Origin: Bacteroidota bacterium
GTDB lineage: Bacteria > Bacteroidota > Bacteroidia > Flavobacteriales > Flavobacteriaceae
NCBI GenBank assembly: GCA_022601215.1
Contig: JAHZIZ010000333.1
Coordinates: 1-18,571, forward strand
Direction of reading: 5' to 3'
Length of the DNA stretch: 18,571 bases
Under the pieces are notes generated by a model. The model saw only the letters and a program-made list of their open reading frames with translations, was not told the origin of the DNA and made no database searches. The translations under genes and the position numbers were made by a program. Below are positions 7,383 to 14,600 of the stretch, in pieces (position 1 is the stretch's first letter; each line of letters begins with the position of its first letter).

Positions 7383-8261
7383 ATGAAAAATTTTAGATTT
7401 TTTTACCAAATTTTTGTACTAACATTAATTTTTTCAATGACGACTGTTACAAGCGCCCAAGAGCTTGATGTGCAAATCAATGACCCAGTATCCTATTTTC
7501 AAGAAGCTACCAACACTCGTATGCCAATCAATGGAACCAACACGTACGATGGACTAAATGCCGGTACCACAGGGAATTACGGATCTTATTTCGGAGCTAA
7601 TGCTGGATTAAATATTGGAGCTACACCTTATTACAATACTTTTATGGGAGGTTTTAGCGGATATAGCACTACCGACGGCCAATACAACACATATCTTGGA
7701 GTAGCTGCGGGATATAGTAATAGAACTGGAAATTACAATACAGCAATAGGATTCTTAGCCGGATTTAGTGCTGTCACTGGAGAACGCAATGTCTTTTTAG
7801 GAAATTTTGCAGGTCTAAACGAAACTGGAAGTGATAAATTATACATAGACAATAGCAACACGGCCACCCCGCTATTATATGGTGATTTTGCAGCTGACAA
7901 ACTAGGAATTAACACCAATCAGTTACCAAATAGTGTAGGTGGAGCTAACACGAGCGCCTACAGCTTGTATGTAAAAGGTGGAATCCTTACCGAGGAACTG
8001 AGAATTCGCACAGGGTGGGCAGATTATGTATTCGAAAACGACTACACATTAATGCCTTTAGATAAATTGGAGAATTACATAGAGACACATGGCCATTTAC
8101 CCAACGTACCATCGGCAACGCAAGTGGACGCTGAGGGTATCGAGGTTGGTGATATGGCAAGGATTCAACAAGAAAAAATTGAAGAATTGACCCTTTACAT
8201 TATCGAATTGCAAAAGCAAGTAGACGTACTAAAACAAAAGATGAGTAATCTTTCTGAATAA
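7383..8261 (+). CDS. Exported protein with YadA-head-like repeats and coiled-coil tail
   Basis: A 292-residue protein. A Sec signal peptide runs to about residue 25 (VTSA before QELDV). Five repeats of 17-18 residues follow at about 65, 83, 100, 117 and 134, each built on YNTxxG..AG. This resembles the head repeats of trimeric autotransporter adhesins and some flavobacterial surface proteins. After a linker (DKLYIDNSNT, 151-160) comes a conserved-looking C-terminal module: VKGGILTEELRIRT, WADYVFENDYTLMPL (212-226) and GHLPNVPSA (237-245). It ends in a heptad-like segment (about 259-289) likely to form a coiled coil. Such tails are often labelled tail-fibre-like; here the signal peptide and setting argue for a cell-surface or extracellular role, not a phage. 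No T9SS sorting domain is visible. It shares a transcript with the next gene (30-bp gap). Confidence 0.75.
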   Translation: MKNFRFFYQIFVLTLIFSMTTVTSAQELDVQINDPVSYFQEATNTRMPINGTNTYDGLNAGTTGNYGSYFGANAGLNIGATPYYNTFMGGFSGYSTTDGQYNTYLGVAAGYSNRTGNYNTAIGFLAGFSAVTGERNVFLGNFAGLNETGSDKLYIDNSNTATPLLYGDFAADKLGINTNQLPNSVGGANTSAYSLYVKGGILTEELRIRTGWADYVFENDYTLMPLDKLENYIETHGHLPNVPSATQVDAEGIEVGDMARIQQEKIEELTLYIIELQKQVDVLKQKMSNLSE

Positions 8262-8291
8262 TAATTTAAGTCGAACTTTAAATTGAAAATC

Positions 8292-10295
8292 ATGAAAGAA
8301 TTATATAAAATTTGTACAGTGCTTATTTGCCTACTGTTTTCTATTTCCATCACAGGACAAGAGGACAGAATAGACAGTAAAATCGATAACTGGAGATATT
8401 GGAAAGAAAGAGCAGAAATGGGGATTATTCCTTTCAACTCCGATGATCCTGTAAAACCAGCAAACTACGTTGGAGATCAAAATCGAATGATGGATGGGCC
8501 AGACGTAGTTTTGATTAGTGGTGGAACGACTACCCAGAGTGAAAACTCCGTGTTCGTAGACCCTAATAACAATCAGACTGCCTTAGTGTCTAACAACTCT
8601 ACCTTAGGTAGTTCCGTTCAAGGAACCAATGCACTTTTCTCATTTGATGGAGGAGCTACATGGACCGGAGGTACTGGAGGTGCAGGAGGGAACAATTCTG
8701 GTGACCCCGCTACCGCTATTAGCCTAGGAGGCACTAGTTATATTGGACATATTGCTCCTGGATTTAAACAAGGTGTTTCAATATCCAATGACAATGGAGC
8801 CACATGGAGTGTAAGTAGCGTGACAACCATTGCAGGTTTATTAGATAAAAACCATCTTTGGGTAGACAACTCAAATACCAGTTCCTTTCAGGGAAATGTG
8901 TATAGTGCTTGGACTAATTTTGGAGGAACCAATAACAACCAAATAGAGATTTCTAGATCTACCAATAATGGAGTTACCTGGTCAACACCTCTCAATATTA
9001 GCGGTGCTGTAAGTGCTGGAAGCCATAATCAAGGTGTCAATATACAAACTGGACCAAATGGAGAAGTGTATGTTGTTTGGGCTATTTATGACAGTTGGCC
9101 TTCTAGAGAAAATGCCCTTGGGTTCTCGATGTCTACAGACGGAGGAGTGACCTTTAGTGCGGCCACTCGCATCTTTAATAACATCCAGGGTGTGCGATGG
9201 CAACCAGGATTTCCAATTGCAAACCCACATGGAAAAAATATGCGAAGTAATTCCTTTCCAGGGATGGCTGCAGATATTAGTGGAGGACCAAACAACGGAA
9301 CAATTTATGTGACATGGTCAAATGTAGGAGTTCCTGGTATCAACACAGGTACCGATGTTAGTATCTATATGATGAGTTCCACAGACGGAGGACTTACATG
9401 GTCTACACCGTCCAAAGTAAATACTGATCCCGCTGGGAATGTACAGTACTTCCCTTGGATTACGTGCGATCCTGTAAATGGAAATCTAAGTGTTATTTTC
9501 TATGACGACCGAAATGTAGGAGCAACGGACGTTGAGGCCTGGGTAGCCGACTCAACAGATGGAGGTCTTTCTTGGAGTGATTTCCGAGTTAGCGATGTCT
9601 CTTTTACCCCTGCCCCCATTCCGGGGTTAGCAGGAGGCTATATGGGGGACTATTTAGGAATATCGGCAAATGGTGGTAATGTGTATCCAGTTTGGACGGA
9701 TAATCGATCAGGTACCGTTCTTGCATACACGTCGCCATATACACTTGCTGGTTGTGTAAATAACTTAGTGATCACAGCAGATGTCCCTAGCGGATCCTCA
9801 GATGACCAAGAAGCCTTAAACACTATTACGGCGTCTAATACCGTTTTATCTGGTGGACAAGCAGTGTATCATGCTGGAGACGAAGTACTACTTGTAGATG
9901 ACTTTGATGCTCTCAACGGATCTGTCTTTCGTGCGTATATCGAAGCTTGTACTGGGGTCTTTACACCATTTACTGATGGAGCTATCACTCGAGCTAGTAA
10001 ACCTAGATTAAATCAATACTATAAAGAAGACACTTCGACTAAGATGCTTCAAATCTATCCAAATCCAACACATGGAACATTTCAAATTGGTTTGTTAGAT
10101 GATGAACTGTCCGACTTCGACATTGAAATTTATAGTACAAGTCGTGGATTAATGTATGCGAATAGCTTCTCGCAGAAAGGTGTTGCCAGTTTTCAGGTTG
10201 ACATCTCTAATTTTCCTGACGGTGTGTATATCGTAAAATTGATTACATCAAATACACAGGAGATTTATACTGGAAAAATTATCAAAAACAGATAA
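8292..10295 (+). CDS. T9SS-secreted Asp-box (BNR) beta-propeller protein
   Basis: A 667-residue protein with a signal peptide (residues 1-22, ending SITG before QEDR). It has six Asp boxes: SFDGGATW (117), SNDNGATW (165), STNNGVTW (223), STDGGVTF (281), STDGGLTW (363) and STDGGLSW (421). These imply a six-bladed sialidase-like propeller. YDDRN (404-408) and TDNR (469-472) lie near the end of the propeller. A region around 490-570 with two cysteines (Cys488, Cys553) is followed by a type A T9SS sorting domain: IYPNPTHGTFQIG (588-600), DISNFPDGVYIVKL (637-650) and GKIIKNR. The protein should cross the outer membrane and be released or surface-attached. No enzyme activity can be assigned; sialidase-type propellers also serve as binding proteins. 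I chose ATG at 8292 over TTG at 8283 because it begins a normal signal peptide. Confidence 0.85.
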   Translation: MKELYKICTVLICLLFSISITGQEDRIDSKIDNWRYWKERAEMGIIPFNSDDPVKPANYVGDQNRMMDGPDVVLISGGTTTQSENSVFVDPNNNQTALVSNNSTLGSSVQGTNALFSFDGGATWTGGTGGAGGNNSGDPATAISLGGTSYIGHIAPGFKQGVSISNDNGATWSVSSVTTIAGLLDKNHLWVDNSNTSSFQGNVYSAWTNFGGTNNNQIEISRSTNNGVTWSTPLNISGAVSAGSHNQGVNIQTGPNGEVYVVWAIYDSWPSRENALGFSMSTDGGVTFSAATRIFNNIQGVRWQPGFPIANPHGKNMRSNSFPGMAADISGGPNNGTIYVTWSNVGVPGINTGTDVSIYMMSSTDGGLTWSTPSKVNTDPAGNVQYFPWITCDPVNGNLSVIFYDDRNVGATDVEAWVADSTDGGLSWSDFRVSDVSFTPAPIPGLAGGYMGDYLGISANGGNVYPVWTDNRSGTVLAYTSPYTLAGCVNNLVITADVPSGSSDDQEALNTITASNTVLSGGQAVYHAGDEVLLVDDFDALNGSVFRAYIEACTGVFTPFTDGAITRASKPRLNQYYKEDTSTKMLQIYPNPTHGTFQIGLLDDELSDFDIEIYSTSRGLMYANSFSQKGVASFQVDISNFPDGVYIVKLITSNTQEIYTGKIIKNR

Positions 10296-10317
10296 ATAGT
10301 ATCCGCTAACCATCAAC

Positions 10318-10350
10318 AAAAAAGCCGCTTGCATGTTGCAAGCGGCTTCA
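10318..10350 (-). terminator. Intrinsic terminator between convergent genes
   Basis: A perfect 12-bp stem, AAGCCGCTTGCA (10322-10333) with TGCAAGCGGCTT (10337-10348), encloses the loop TGT. On the minus strand the stem runs straight into six Ts, so it serves ftsY, which ends 57 bp upstream. On the plus strand it is followed by CATTTG and may also stop read-through from the propeller gene. Confidence 0.88.
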
Positions 10351-10406
10351 TTTGTTAGTCACAAGTATGTATACATGGATTCGTATACTTATAAATTCAG
10401 ATTCCG

Positions 10407-11360
10407 CTATGTAAAGAAGGAATCTACAAATTCAAATTTATTGAACACCTGAAGATCATCAATGCCCTCACCAACTCCTATGTATTTTACAGGAATTTGA
10501 AATTGGTCACTAATCCCAATAACTACACCACCTTTAGCCGTACCATCCAATTTAGTAACGGCTAATGACGTTACCTCGGTTGCTGCCGTAAATTGTTTTG
10601 CCTGTTCAAAGGCATTTTGACCCGTGGAGCCATCAAGTACCAGCATAACATCATGAGGCGCATCTCCAACGACCTTTTGCATCACACGTTTTACTTTGGT
10701 AAGCTCATTCATAAGATTAACTTTGTTGTGTAAACGTCCTGCCGTATCAATAATAACCACGTCGGCATTTTGATTCACGGCACTCTCTAAGGTATCGAAT
10801 GCCACACTGGCAGGATCAGAACCCATATCTTGTTTTACTATAGGGACTCCCGTTCTATCCGCCCAAACTTCCAATTGATCAATGGCGGCCGCTCTAAACG
10901 TATCTGCAGCCCCCAATATGACTTTCTTTCCTGCCTTGGAAAATTGACTTGCGAGCTTTCCAATGGTCGTAGTTTTTCCAACTCCATTAACTCCAACCAC
11001 CATGATTACATGTGGTTTTGTAGTTTCCGGAATTTCAAATTCGGTCGCATCACCAGTATTGGTCTCGCTCAACAACCCCGCAATTTCCTCACGAAGGATT
11101 TGGTTGAGCTCGTCGGTTCCTAAGTACTTATCCTTGGAAACACGCGCTTCAATACGATCGATTATTTTTAACGTGGTATTTACTCCAACATCACTTGATA
11201 CTAACACTTCTTCTAAATTATCAAGAACATCATCGTCTACTTTGCTCTTACCAGCAACAGCTTTGGATAGTTTGTCGAAAAAAGTAGTTTTGGATTTCTC
11301 CAATCCTTTATCAAGCGTTTCTTTTTTTTCTTTTGAAAATATTTTTTTGAAAAAACTCAT
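10407..11360 (-). CDS. ftsY: Signal recognition particle receptor FtsY
   Basis: A 317-residue SRP GTPase that receives SRP-bound ribosomes at the inner membrane for co-translational insertion. The helical N domain spans about 1-100. The G domain shows GVNGVGKTT (123-131), DTFRAAA (153-159), DTAGR (205-209), TKLDGTAKGG (269-278) and GVGEGIDDL (295-303). The long acidic A domain of enterobacterial FtsY is absent, and a short basic N terminus (MSFFKKIFSKEKK) probably contacts the membrane. ATG at 11360. It lies downstream of the rpmB-rpmG-DUF4295 unit, but a terminator between them suggests a separate promoter, perhaps in the structured 282-bp gap; I could not find a clear TAnnTTTG there. Confidence 0.97.
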   Translation of the reverse strand: MSFFKKIFSKEKKETLDKGLEKSKTTFFDKLSKAVAGKSKVDDDVLDNLEEVLVSSDVGVNTTLKIIDRIEARVSKDKYLGTDELNQILREEIAGLLSETNTGDATEFEIPETTKPHVIMVVGVNGVGKTTTIGKLASQFSKAGKKVILGAADTFRAAAIDQLEVWADRTGVPIVKQDMGSDPASVAFDTLESAVNQNADVVIIDTAGRLHNKVNLMNELTKVKRVMQKVVGDAPHDVMLVLDGSTGQNAFEQAKQFTAATEVTSLAVTKLDGTAKGGVVIGISDQFQIPVKYIGVGEGIDDLQVFNKFEFVDSFFT

Positions 11361-11413
11361 AGTATAATTGAGGTTTGGTTCTCTGTAATTTCCTACGTGA
11401 GGGATAGTAGCGT

Positions 11414-11494
11414 CATCCTCTCCATTGCCAAGGCTAGGGAGAGATATAGCGAATAGCCCGGTTCTCTAAAGCCATTTACTTATGGCGGAAGAGA
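11414..11494 (-). other. Hairpin-rich region upstream of ftsY
   Basis: Two inverted repeats lie in the 282-bp gap before ftsY. CTCTCC/GGAGAG (11418-11423 with 11438-11443) has a 14-nt loop. TCTCT-aaa-GCCAT/ATGGC-gga-AGAGA (11463-11494) is a two-part stem. On the minus strand both precede ftsY and could sit in its leader. The first resembles the element at 14571-14600 in its GGnTAGGG block. I do not recognise an RNA family. Confidence 0.35.
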
Positions 11495-11591
11495 GCACGT
11501 CCGACAAGCTGTAAAATTACAACTTTTAATGCAATGCCTATAGCAATTGTATTGCCAAACAATCCCATACTGCACAATTGACAGGACACAA

Positions 11592-11621
11592 AAAAGCCAC
11601 CTTAGTAAAAAAGTGGCTTTT
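11592..11621 (-). terminator. Intrinsic terminator of the rpmB-rpmG-DUF4295 unit
   Basis: The stem AAAAGCCAC (11592-11600) pairs with GTGGCTTTT (11613-11621) around a 12-nt loop. On the minus strand it is followed by a run of six Ts. It begins 21 bp after the DUF4295 stop codon and separates this unit from ftsY. Confidence 0.82.
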
Positions 11622-11642
11622 CAATTTTGTCTTACGGGTTGA

Positions 11643-11798
11643 TTACTTTTGCTTGCTCAACCAATCGTTTACTTTGTCCGGAGCCATAATAGACTCAACA
11701 AACATATAGGCTCCTGATTTTGGAGACTTTACCATTTTGATAGCTTTTGTTAAACGCTTAGATCCTGTCTGTAACGATGCTACTGATTTCTTTGCCAT
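11643..11798 (-). CDS. Small DUF4295-family protein beside ribosomal genes
   Basis: A 51-residue, strongly basic protein beginning MAKKSVASLQTGSKRLTKAI and ending DWLSKQK. It matches the Bacteroidota-specific DUF4295 family, whose genes sit directly after rpmG. Position and charge suggest a small ribosome-associated protein, but I know no demonstrated function. ATG at 11798 is 6 bp after the rpmG stop codon, and a terminator follows 21 bp after its own stop, so it is the last gene of the unit. Confidence 0.88.
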   Translation of the reverse strand: MAKKSVASLQTGSKRLTKAIKMVKSPKSGAYMFVESIMAPDKVNDWLSKQK

Positions 11799-11804
11799 GT
11801 CTTA

Positions 11805-11987
11805 TTATTTTATCTCTTTATGAACGGTCATCTTCTTTAAGATAGGATTGAATTTCTTCAACTCCATTCTATCCGGAGTGTTCTTTTTGTTTTTTGTTGT
11901 GATGTAACGTGAAGTTCCTGGCTTCCCGCTTTCTTTGTGCTCTGTGCACTCTAATATCACTTGTACTCTGTTACCTTTTCTAGCCAT
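11805..11987 (-). CDS. rpmG: 50S ribosomal protein L33
   Basis: A 60-residue L33: [18 protein letters not shown] at the start, then [24 protein letters not shown] and [10 protein letters not shown]. Only one cysteine (Cys14) is present, so this is a zinc-independent form without the paired CxxC motifs. It lies 27 bp after rpmB and 6 bp before the DUF4295 gene. Protein synthesis, large subunit. Confidence 0.97.
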   Translation of the reverse strand: MARKGNRVQVILECTEHKESGKPGTSRYITTKNKKNTPDRMELKKFNPILKKMTVHKEIK

Positions 11988-12014
11988 CTTCTTAGACGTT
12001 AAAAATTATTGTGA

Positions 12015-12254
12015 TTACTGCTTTAAGAATCCCTTAGCACGGGCTTCTTTAATTACGGCAGAAATACCTTTTTTGTTAATATTTTTTAATGCTGAAGTAG
12101 AAACACGTAGGGTTAACCACTTATCTTCTTCAGGAATGTAAAAACGCTTTTTCACTAAGTTTACATTAAACTTGCGCTTTGTTTTATTCATCGCGTGAGA
12201 AACATTGTTCCCAACCATTGCTCTTTTTCCCGTAAGCTCACAAACTCTTGACAT
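12015..12254 (-). CDS. rpmB: 50S ribosomal protein L28
   Basis: A 79-residue L28: MSRVCELTGKRAMVGNNVSHAMNK, RFYIPEEDKWLTLRVSTSALK, then INKKGISAVIKEARAKGFL. The tryptophan-containing WLTLRVS block and the N-terminal CELTGK are family hallmarks. It is the first gene of a three-gene unit with its own promoter at 12291-12298. Usual length for Bacteroidota. Confidence 0.97.
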   Translation of the reverse strand: MSRVCELTGKRAMVGNNVSHAMNKTKRKFNVNLVKKRFYIPEEDKWLTLRVSTSALKNINKKGISAVIKEARAKGFLKQ

Positions 12255-12290
12255 TGTACTCGCTTTAAATTGTTATTTTTAAACAGGGTG

Positions 12291-12298
12291 CAAATTTA
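12291..12298 (-). promoter_or_regulatory. Promoter -7 element for rpmB
   Basis: The minus strand reads TAAATTTG (TAnnTTTG). A TTTTGTTG stretch at 12326-12319 supplies a possible -33 box about 20 bp upstream. The start would be near 12285, a leader of about 30 nt. This makes rpmB independent of cinA. Confidence 0.55.
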
Positions 12299-12323
12299 AG
12301 TAAATTAATTGGTTTGAACAACA

Positions 12324-12352
12324 AAAGAAATTTAGTTTTTTGAAATTTCTTT
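12324..12352 (-). terminator. AT-rich hairpin overlapping the cinA stop codon
   Basis: AAAGAAATTT (12324-12333) and AAATTTCTTT (12343-12352) form a perfect 10-bp stem with a 9-nt loop; the cinA stop codon (12332-12334) lies in it. On the minus strand it is followed by TGTTGTT, not a solid T run, so it is at best a weak terminator or a 3'-end stabiliser. It also overlaps the upstream edge of the rpmB promoter. Confidence 0.4.
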
Positions 12353-13579
12353 GAGAAGCATTTCAAAGGCTTTGTTCACCGATTTCTTTATAACCCTTTC
12401 TCGCACAGCTCCAAAAAGAAATTTTTCTGAAATAACACCCTTTGGGGTAGCAATAGCGATACATACTGTTCCTACTTCATCAACCCCGTCTCCTTTGTCC
12501 GGTCCCGCAATTCCAGTTGTAGCAATTGCATAGTCACTAGCGAATACTTTTGTAGCCTGTACTGCCATGGCTTCGGCCACCGGAATACTCACAACATTAT
12601 GTTTTTCTATAAGATGAGCTTCCACTCCTAAGATACTTGTCTTTAGTTCAGTTGCATAAGGAATTACACTCCCTCGATAAAAGGCAGACGCCCCGGCATG
12701 CTGGGTAATTTCCTGCGCTAAAGCTCCTCCCGTGCAGCTTTCGGCTAAACTAAGTGTTTTTCCTTTCTCGAGTAAATACCCTCCAATCTTTTGAGTTACA
12801 GAAGTTTCATCCTCATATCCAACGGCTATATCTTCCAGCATGGAGCGCAAATGCTCCATTTGTCCGTTAACCGCCTGTCGCAATAAGAATTTATCAGGTC
12901 CTTTAGAAGACAAACGCAACCGAACACGTCCTAAAGAAGGCAGGTACGCCAACTTAATATTGTCCGGCAATGCTTCTTCCCAATCCTCTATTCTATCTGC
13001 TATCGCACTTTCCCCAAGGCCATACGTGAGTAAGGTTTTGTGAAAGATATACGGACGATTAAATCGATTGATTATTCCTGGTAGCACTTCTTGTTGCATC
13101 AAACCCTTCATCTCGTAAGGAACACCAGGCATGGAAACAAAAACAGTGTCTTTCTTCTCCATCCACATACCAGGCGCCGTTCCATGATTATTGAACAACA
13201 CTTTGGCTTTAGTAGGCACCTGAGCTTGTGATAGATTGGCTGGCAAAGGTTCCCGCTTGATGTATTTCGAAAAGATATTTTTAATATGTGCTAAGACTTG
13301 GGTGTTTTCAACTAAAGTATCCTCAAAAAACTCGCAAAAGCACTGTTTGGTAATATCGTCTTTGGTTGGCCCCAGCCCGCCGGTTACCAACACTATATCC
13401 ACTCTATTCATAGCATTCGATAGGGCTGCAAGGATATGCGACCTATCGTCCTGTATGGACGTTATTTGGTAGACTTGAATCCCAATTTTATTGAGTTCAG
13501 TACTAATATAAGCTGAATTGGTATCTACAATCTGGCCAATGAGAATTTCATCGCCAATGGTAATAATCTCTGCACGCAT
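12332..13579 (-). CDS. cinA: CinA-family nicotinamide-nucleotide amidohydrolase
   Basis: A 415-residue, full-length two-domain protein. The N-terminal molybdopterin-binding-like (COG1058) domain starts MRAEIITIGDEILIGQIVDTNS and has TGGLGPTKDD (66-75) and VSMPGVPYEM (148-157). The C-terminal PncC domain (about 260-412) has SLAESCTGG (277-285), RGSVIPYATELK (302-313) and TTGIAGPDKGD (354-364). PncC converts nicotinamide mononucleotide to nicotinate mononucleotide, recycling NAD breakdown products; in some CinA proteins the N domain is an ADP-ribose pyrophosphatase. The ATG at 13579 directly follows the Hpt stop codon (TAAATG), so the two are translationally linked. Cytoplasmic. Confidence 0.95.
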   Translation of the reverse strand: MRAEIITIGDEILIGQIVDTNSAYISTELNKIGIQVYQITSIQDDRSHILAALSNAMNRVDIVLVTGGLGPTKDDITKQCFCEFFEDTLVENTQVLAHIKNIFSKYIKREPLPANLSQAQVPTKAKVLFNNHGTAPGMWMEKKDTVFVSMPGVPYEMKGLMQQEVLPGIINRFNRPYIFHKTLLTYGLGESAIADRIEDWEEALPDNIKLAYLPSLGRVRLRLSSKGPDKFLLRQAVNGQMEHLRSMLEDIAVGYEDETSVTQKIGGYLLEKGKTLSLAESCTGGALAQEITQHAGASAFYRGSVIPYATELKTSILGVEAHLIEKHNVVSIPVAEAMAVQATKVFASDYAIATTGIAGPDKGDGVDEVGTVCIAIATPKGVISEKFLFGAVRERVIKKSVNKAFEMLLKEISKN

Positions 13580-13921
13580 TTATACCCCGAAATCTTCTTT
13601 AAGTTCTTCAAAAACACGGTTGAGCGTAGTCACTACTTCCTGAATCATTGGAGTCGCTGTTTCTACTGTTTTAGAGGTCTTGGTCCAAGACTCAATTCCC
13701 GTGATCTGTTTTAATAAATCCACTCCAAACATTTCAATATTGGGTTTCATTTTGTGAGCAAATTGGTAGGCCAACTCTTTATTATCATTAGTTATTGCTT
13801 CTTCTAGTGAAGCTAGATCGGGTGGGATTTCTTCCAAGAAGGTCTGGGCAACAACTGCCATAAAATCTTCATCACCGCCTGCAATTTCTCTAAGGCTCTC
13901 AATGGAATACTTTTTACTCAT
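13580..13921 (-). CDS. Stand-alone Hpt (histidine phosphotransfer) domain protein
   Basis: A 113-residue, all-helical protein consisting of a single Hpt domain. The phosphorylatable His is His56 in YQFAHKMKPNIEMFG, the HKxK motif typical of Hpt. The N-terminal pattern LREIAGGDEDFMAVVAQTFLEEIPPDL also fits the family. It should relay phosphate between a hybrid kinase and a response regulator, but no partner is encoded in the window. It is 3 bp after the fumarylacetoacetase-family gene and abuts cinA, so it is expressed with metabolic genes rather than a kinase. ATG at 13921. Confidence 0.85.
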   Translation of the reverse strand: MSKKYSIESLREIAGGDEDFMAVVAQTFLEEIPPDLASLEEAITNDNKELAYQFAHKMKPNIEMFGVDLLKQITGIESWTKTSKTVETATPMIQEVVTTLNRVFEELKEDFGV

Positions 13922-13924
13922 CGG

Positions 13925-14536
13925 CTATTTAACTTTTATGGAGAATAACTCCTTATCTTCAATACACCCTACTAACACATCGTTTGGATTTACTTTCCCA
14001 ACGCCGGCAGGTGTCCCTGTAAATATAATGTCTCCAATCTTTAAAGTAAAATATTTAGAGATATATTCGATTAACGCATCAATTTTCCATAACATTAAGG
14101 AAGTATTCCCTGTTTGCACGGTTTCCCCGTTCTTTTGAAGTGTAAAATTTAGATCATTTACGCTTGTAAATGTATCCTTGGTTAGAAAATTGCCTACTAC
14201 AGCAGCACCATCAAAACTCTTAGCTTTTTCCCACGGCAATCCTTTCTGTTTTAATTGCTGCTGAAGATCCCTCGCTGTAAAATCAATTCCCAGGCCAATT
14301 TCATCGTAATACTTATGCGCAAATTTCTCCTGGATGTGCTTTCCAATTTTTTTAATTTTCACCAATACTTCCACTTCGTAGTGGACATCGTCTGAAAAAT
14401 CTGGAATAAAGAACGGGTTCTTTTTCAGTAAAATGGAAGTGTCTGGTTTCAGAAATAATATAGGATCTGTGGGACGTTCATTTTCGAGCTCTTCAATATG
14501 TGCCGAATAATTTCGGCCAACGCATATAATTTTCAT
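13925..14536 (-). CDS. Fumarylacetoacetate hydrolase-family protein (FAHD1-like)
   Basis: A 203-residue protein of the FAH fold, compact like FAHD1/YcgM. It starts MKIICVGRNYSAHIEELENE. The metal ligands expected in the family are Glu54 and Glu56 (YEVEVLV) and Asp85 (GIGIDFTARD). PWEKAKSFDG (101-110) and IIFTGTPAGVGKV (170-182) follow. FAHD1-type enzymes hydrolyse acylpyruvates or decarboxylate oxaloacetate; which applies is not visible. An upstream ATG at 14572 would add 12 residues that do not fit the family, so I chose 14536, which begins directly with the first beta strand. It is the second gene of the exonuclease-to-cinA unit. Confidence 0.88.
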   Translation of the reverse strand: MKIICVGRNYSAHIEELENERPTDPILFLKPDTSILLKKNPFFIPDFSDDVHYEVEVLVKIKKIGKHIQEKFAHKYYDEIGLGIDFTARDLQQQLKQKGLPWEKAKSFDGAAVVGNFLTKDTFTSVNDLNFTLQKNGETVQTGNTSLMLWKIDALIEYISKYFTLKIGDIIFTGTPAGVGKVNPNDVLVGCIEDKELFSIKVK

Positions 14537-14570
14537 AATCGATAGTAAGCATACGGTTGATGTGTTCAAC

Positions 14571-14600
14571 ATCCCCCTACCCTCGTTTAAAAAGAGGGAT
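14571..14600 (-). repeat. Short GC-richer hairpin element between two genes
   Basis: The minus strand reads ATCCCTCTTTTTAAACGAGG followed by GTAGGGGGAT. CCCTC/GAGGG (14580-14584 with 14594-14598) forms a 5-bp stem with a 9-nt loop, followed by a TAGGGGGAT block. It stands out from the AT-rich surroundings. A related arrangement lies at 11414-11445. It might be a dispersed intergenic hairpin repeat, but two imperfect copies are thin evidence. Confidence 0.3.

Noticed and set aside
7383..8261. Phage tail-fibre gene from a prophage
   Set aside because: It has a signal peptide and no phage genes around it; such tails are common in flavobacterial surface proteins.
10963..11367. 134-codon plus-strand open frame opposite ftsY
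   Set aside because: It lies wholly opposite conserved ftsY codons and has an unnatural Ser/Thr-rich composition.
14537..14572. Twelve-residue N-terminal extension of the FAH-family protein
   Set aside because: The family begins at MKIICVGRNY; the extension also runs into the hairpin element.
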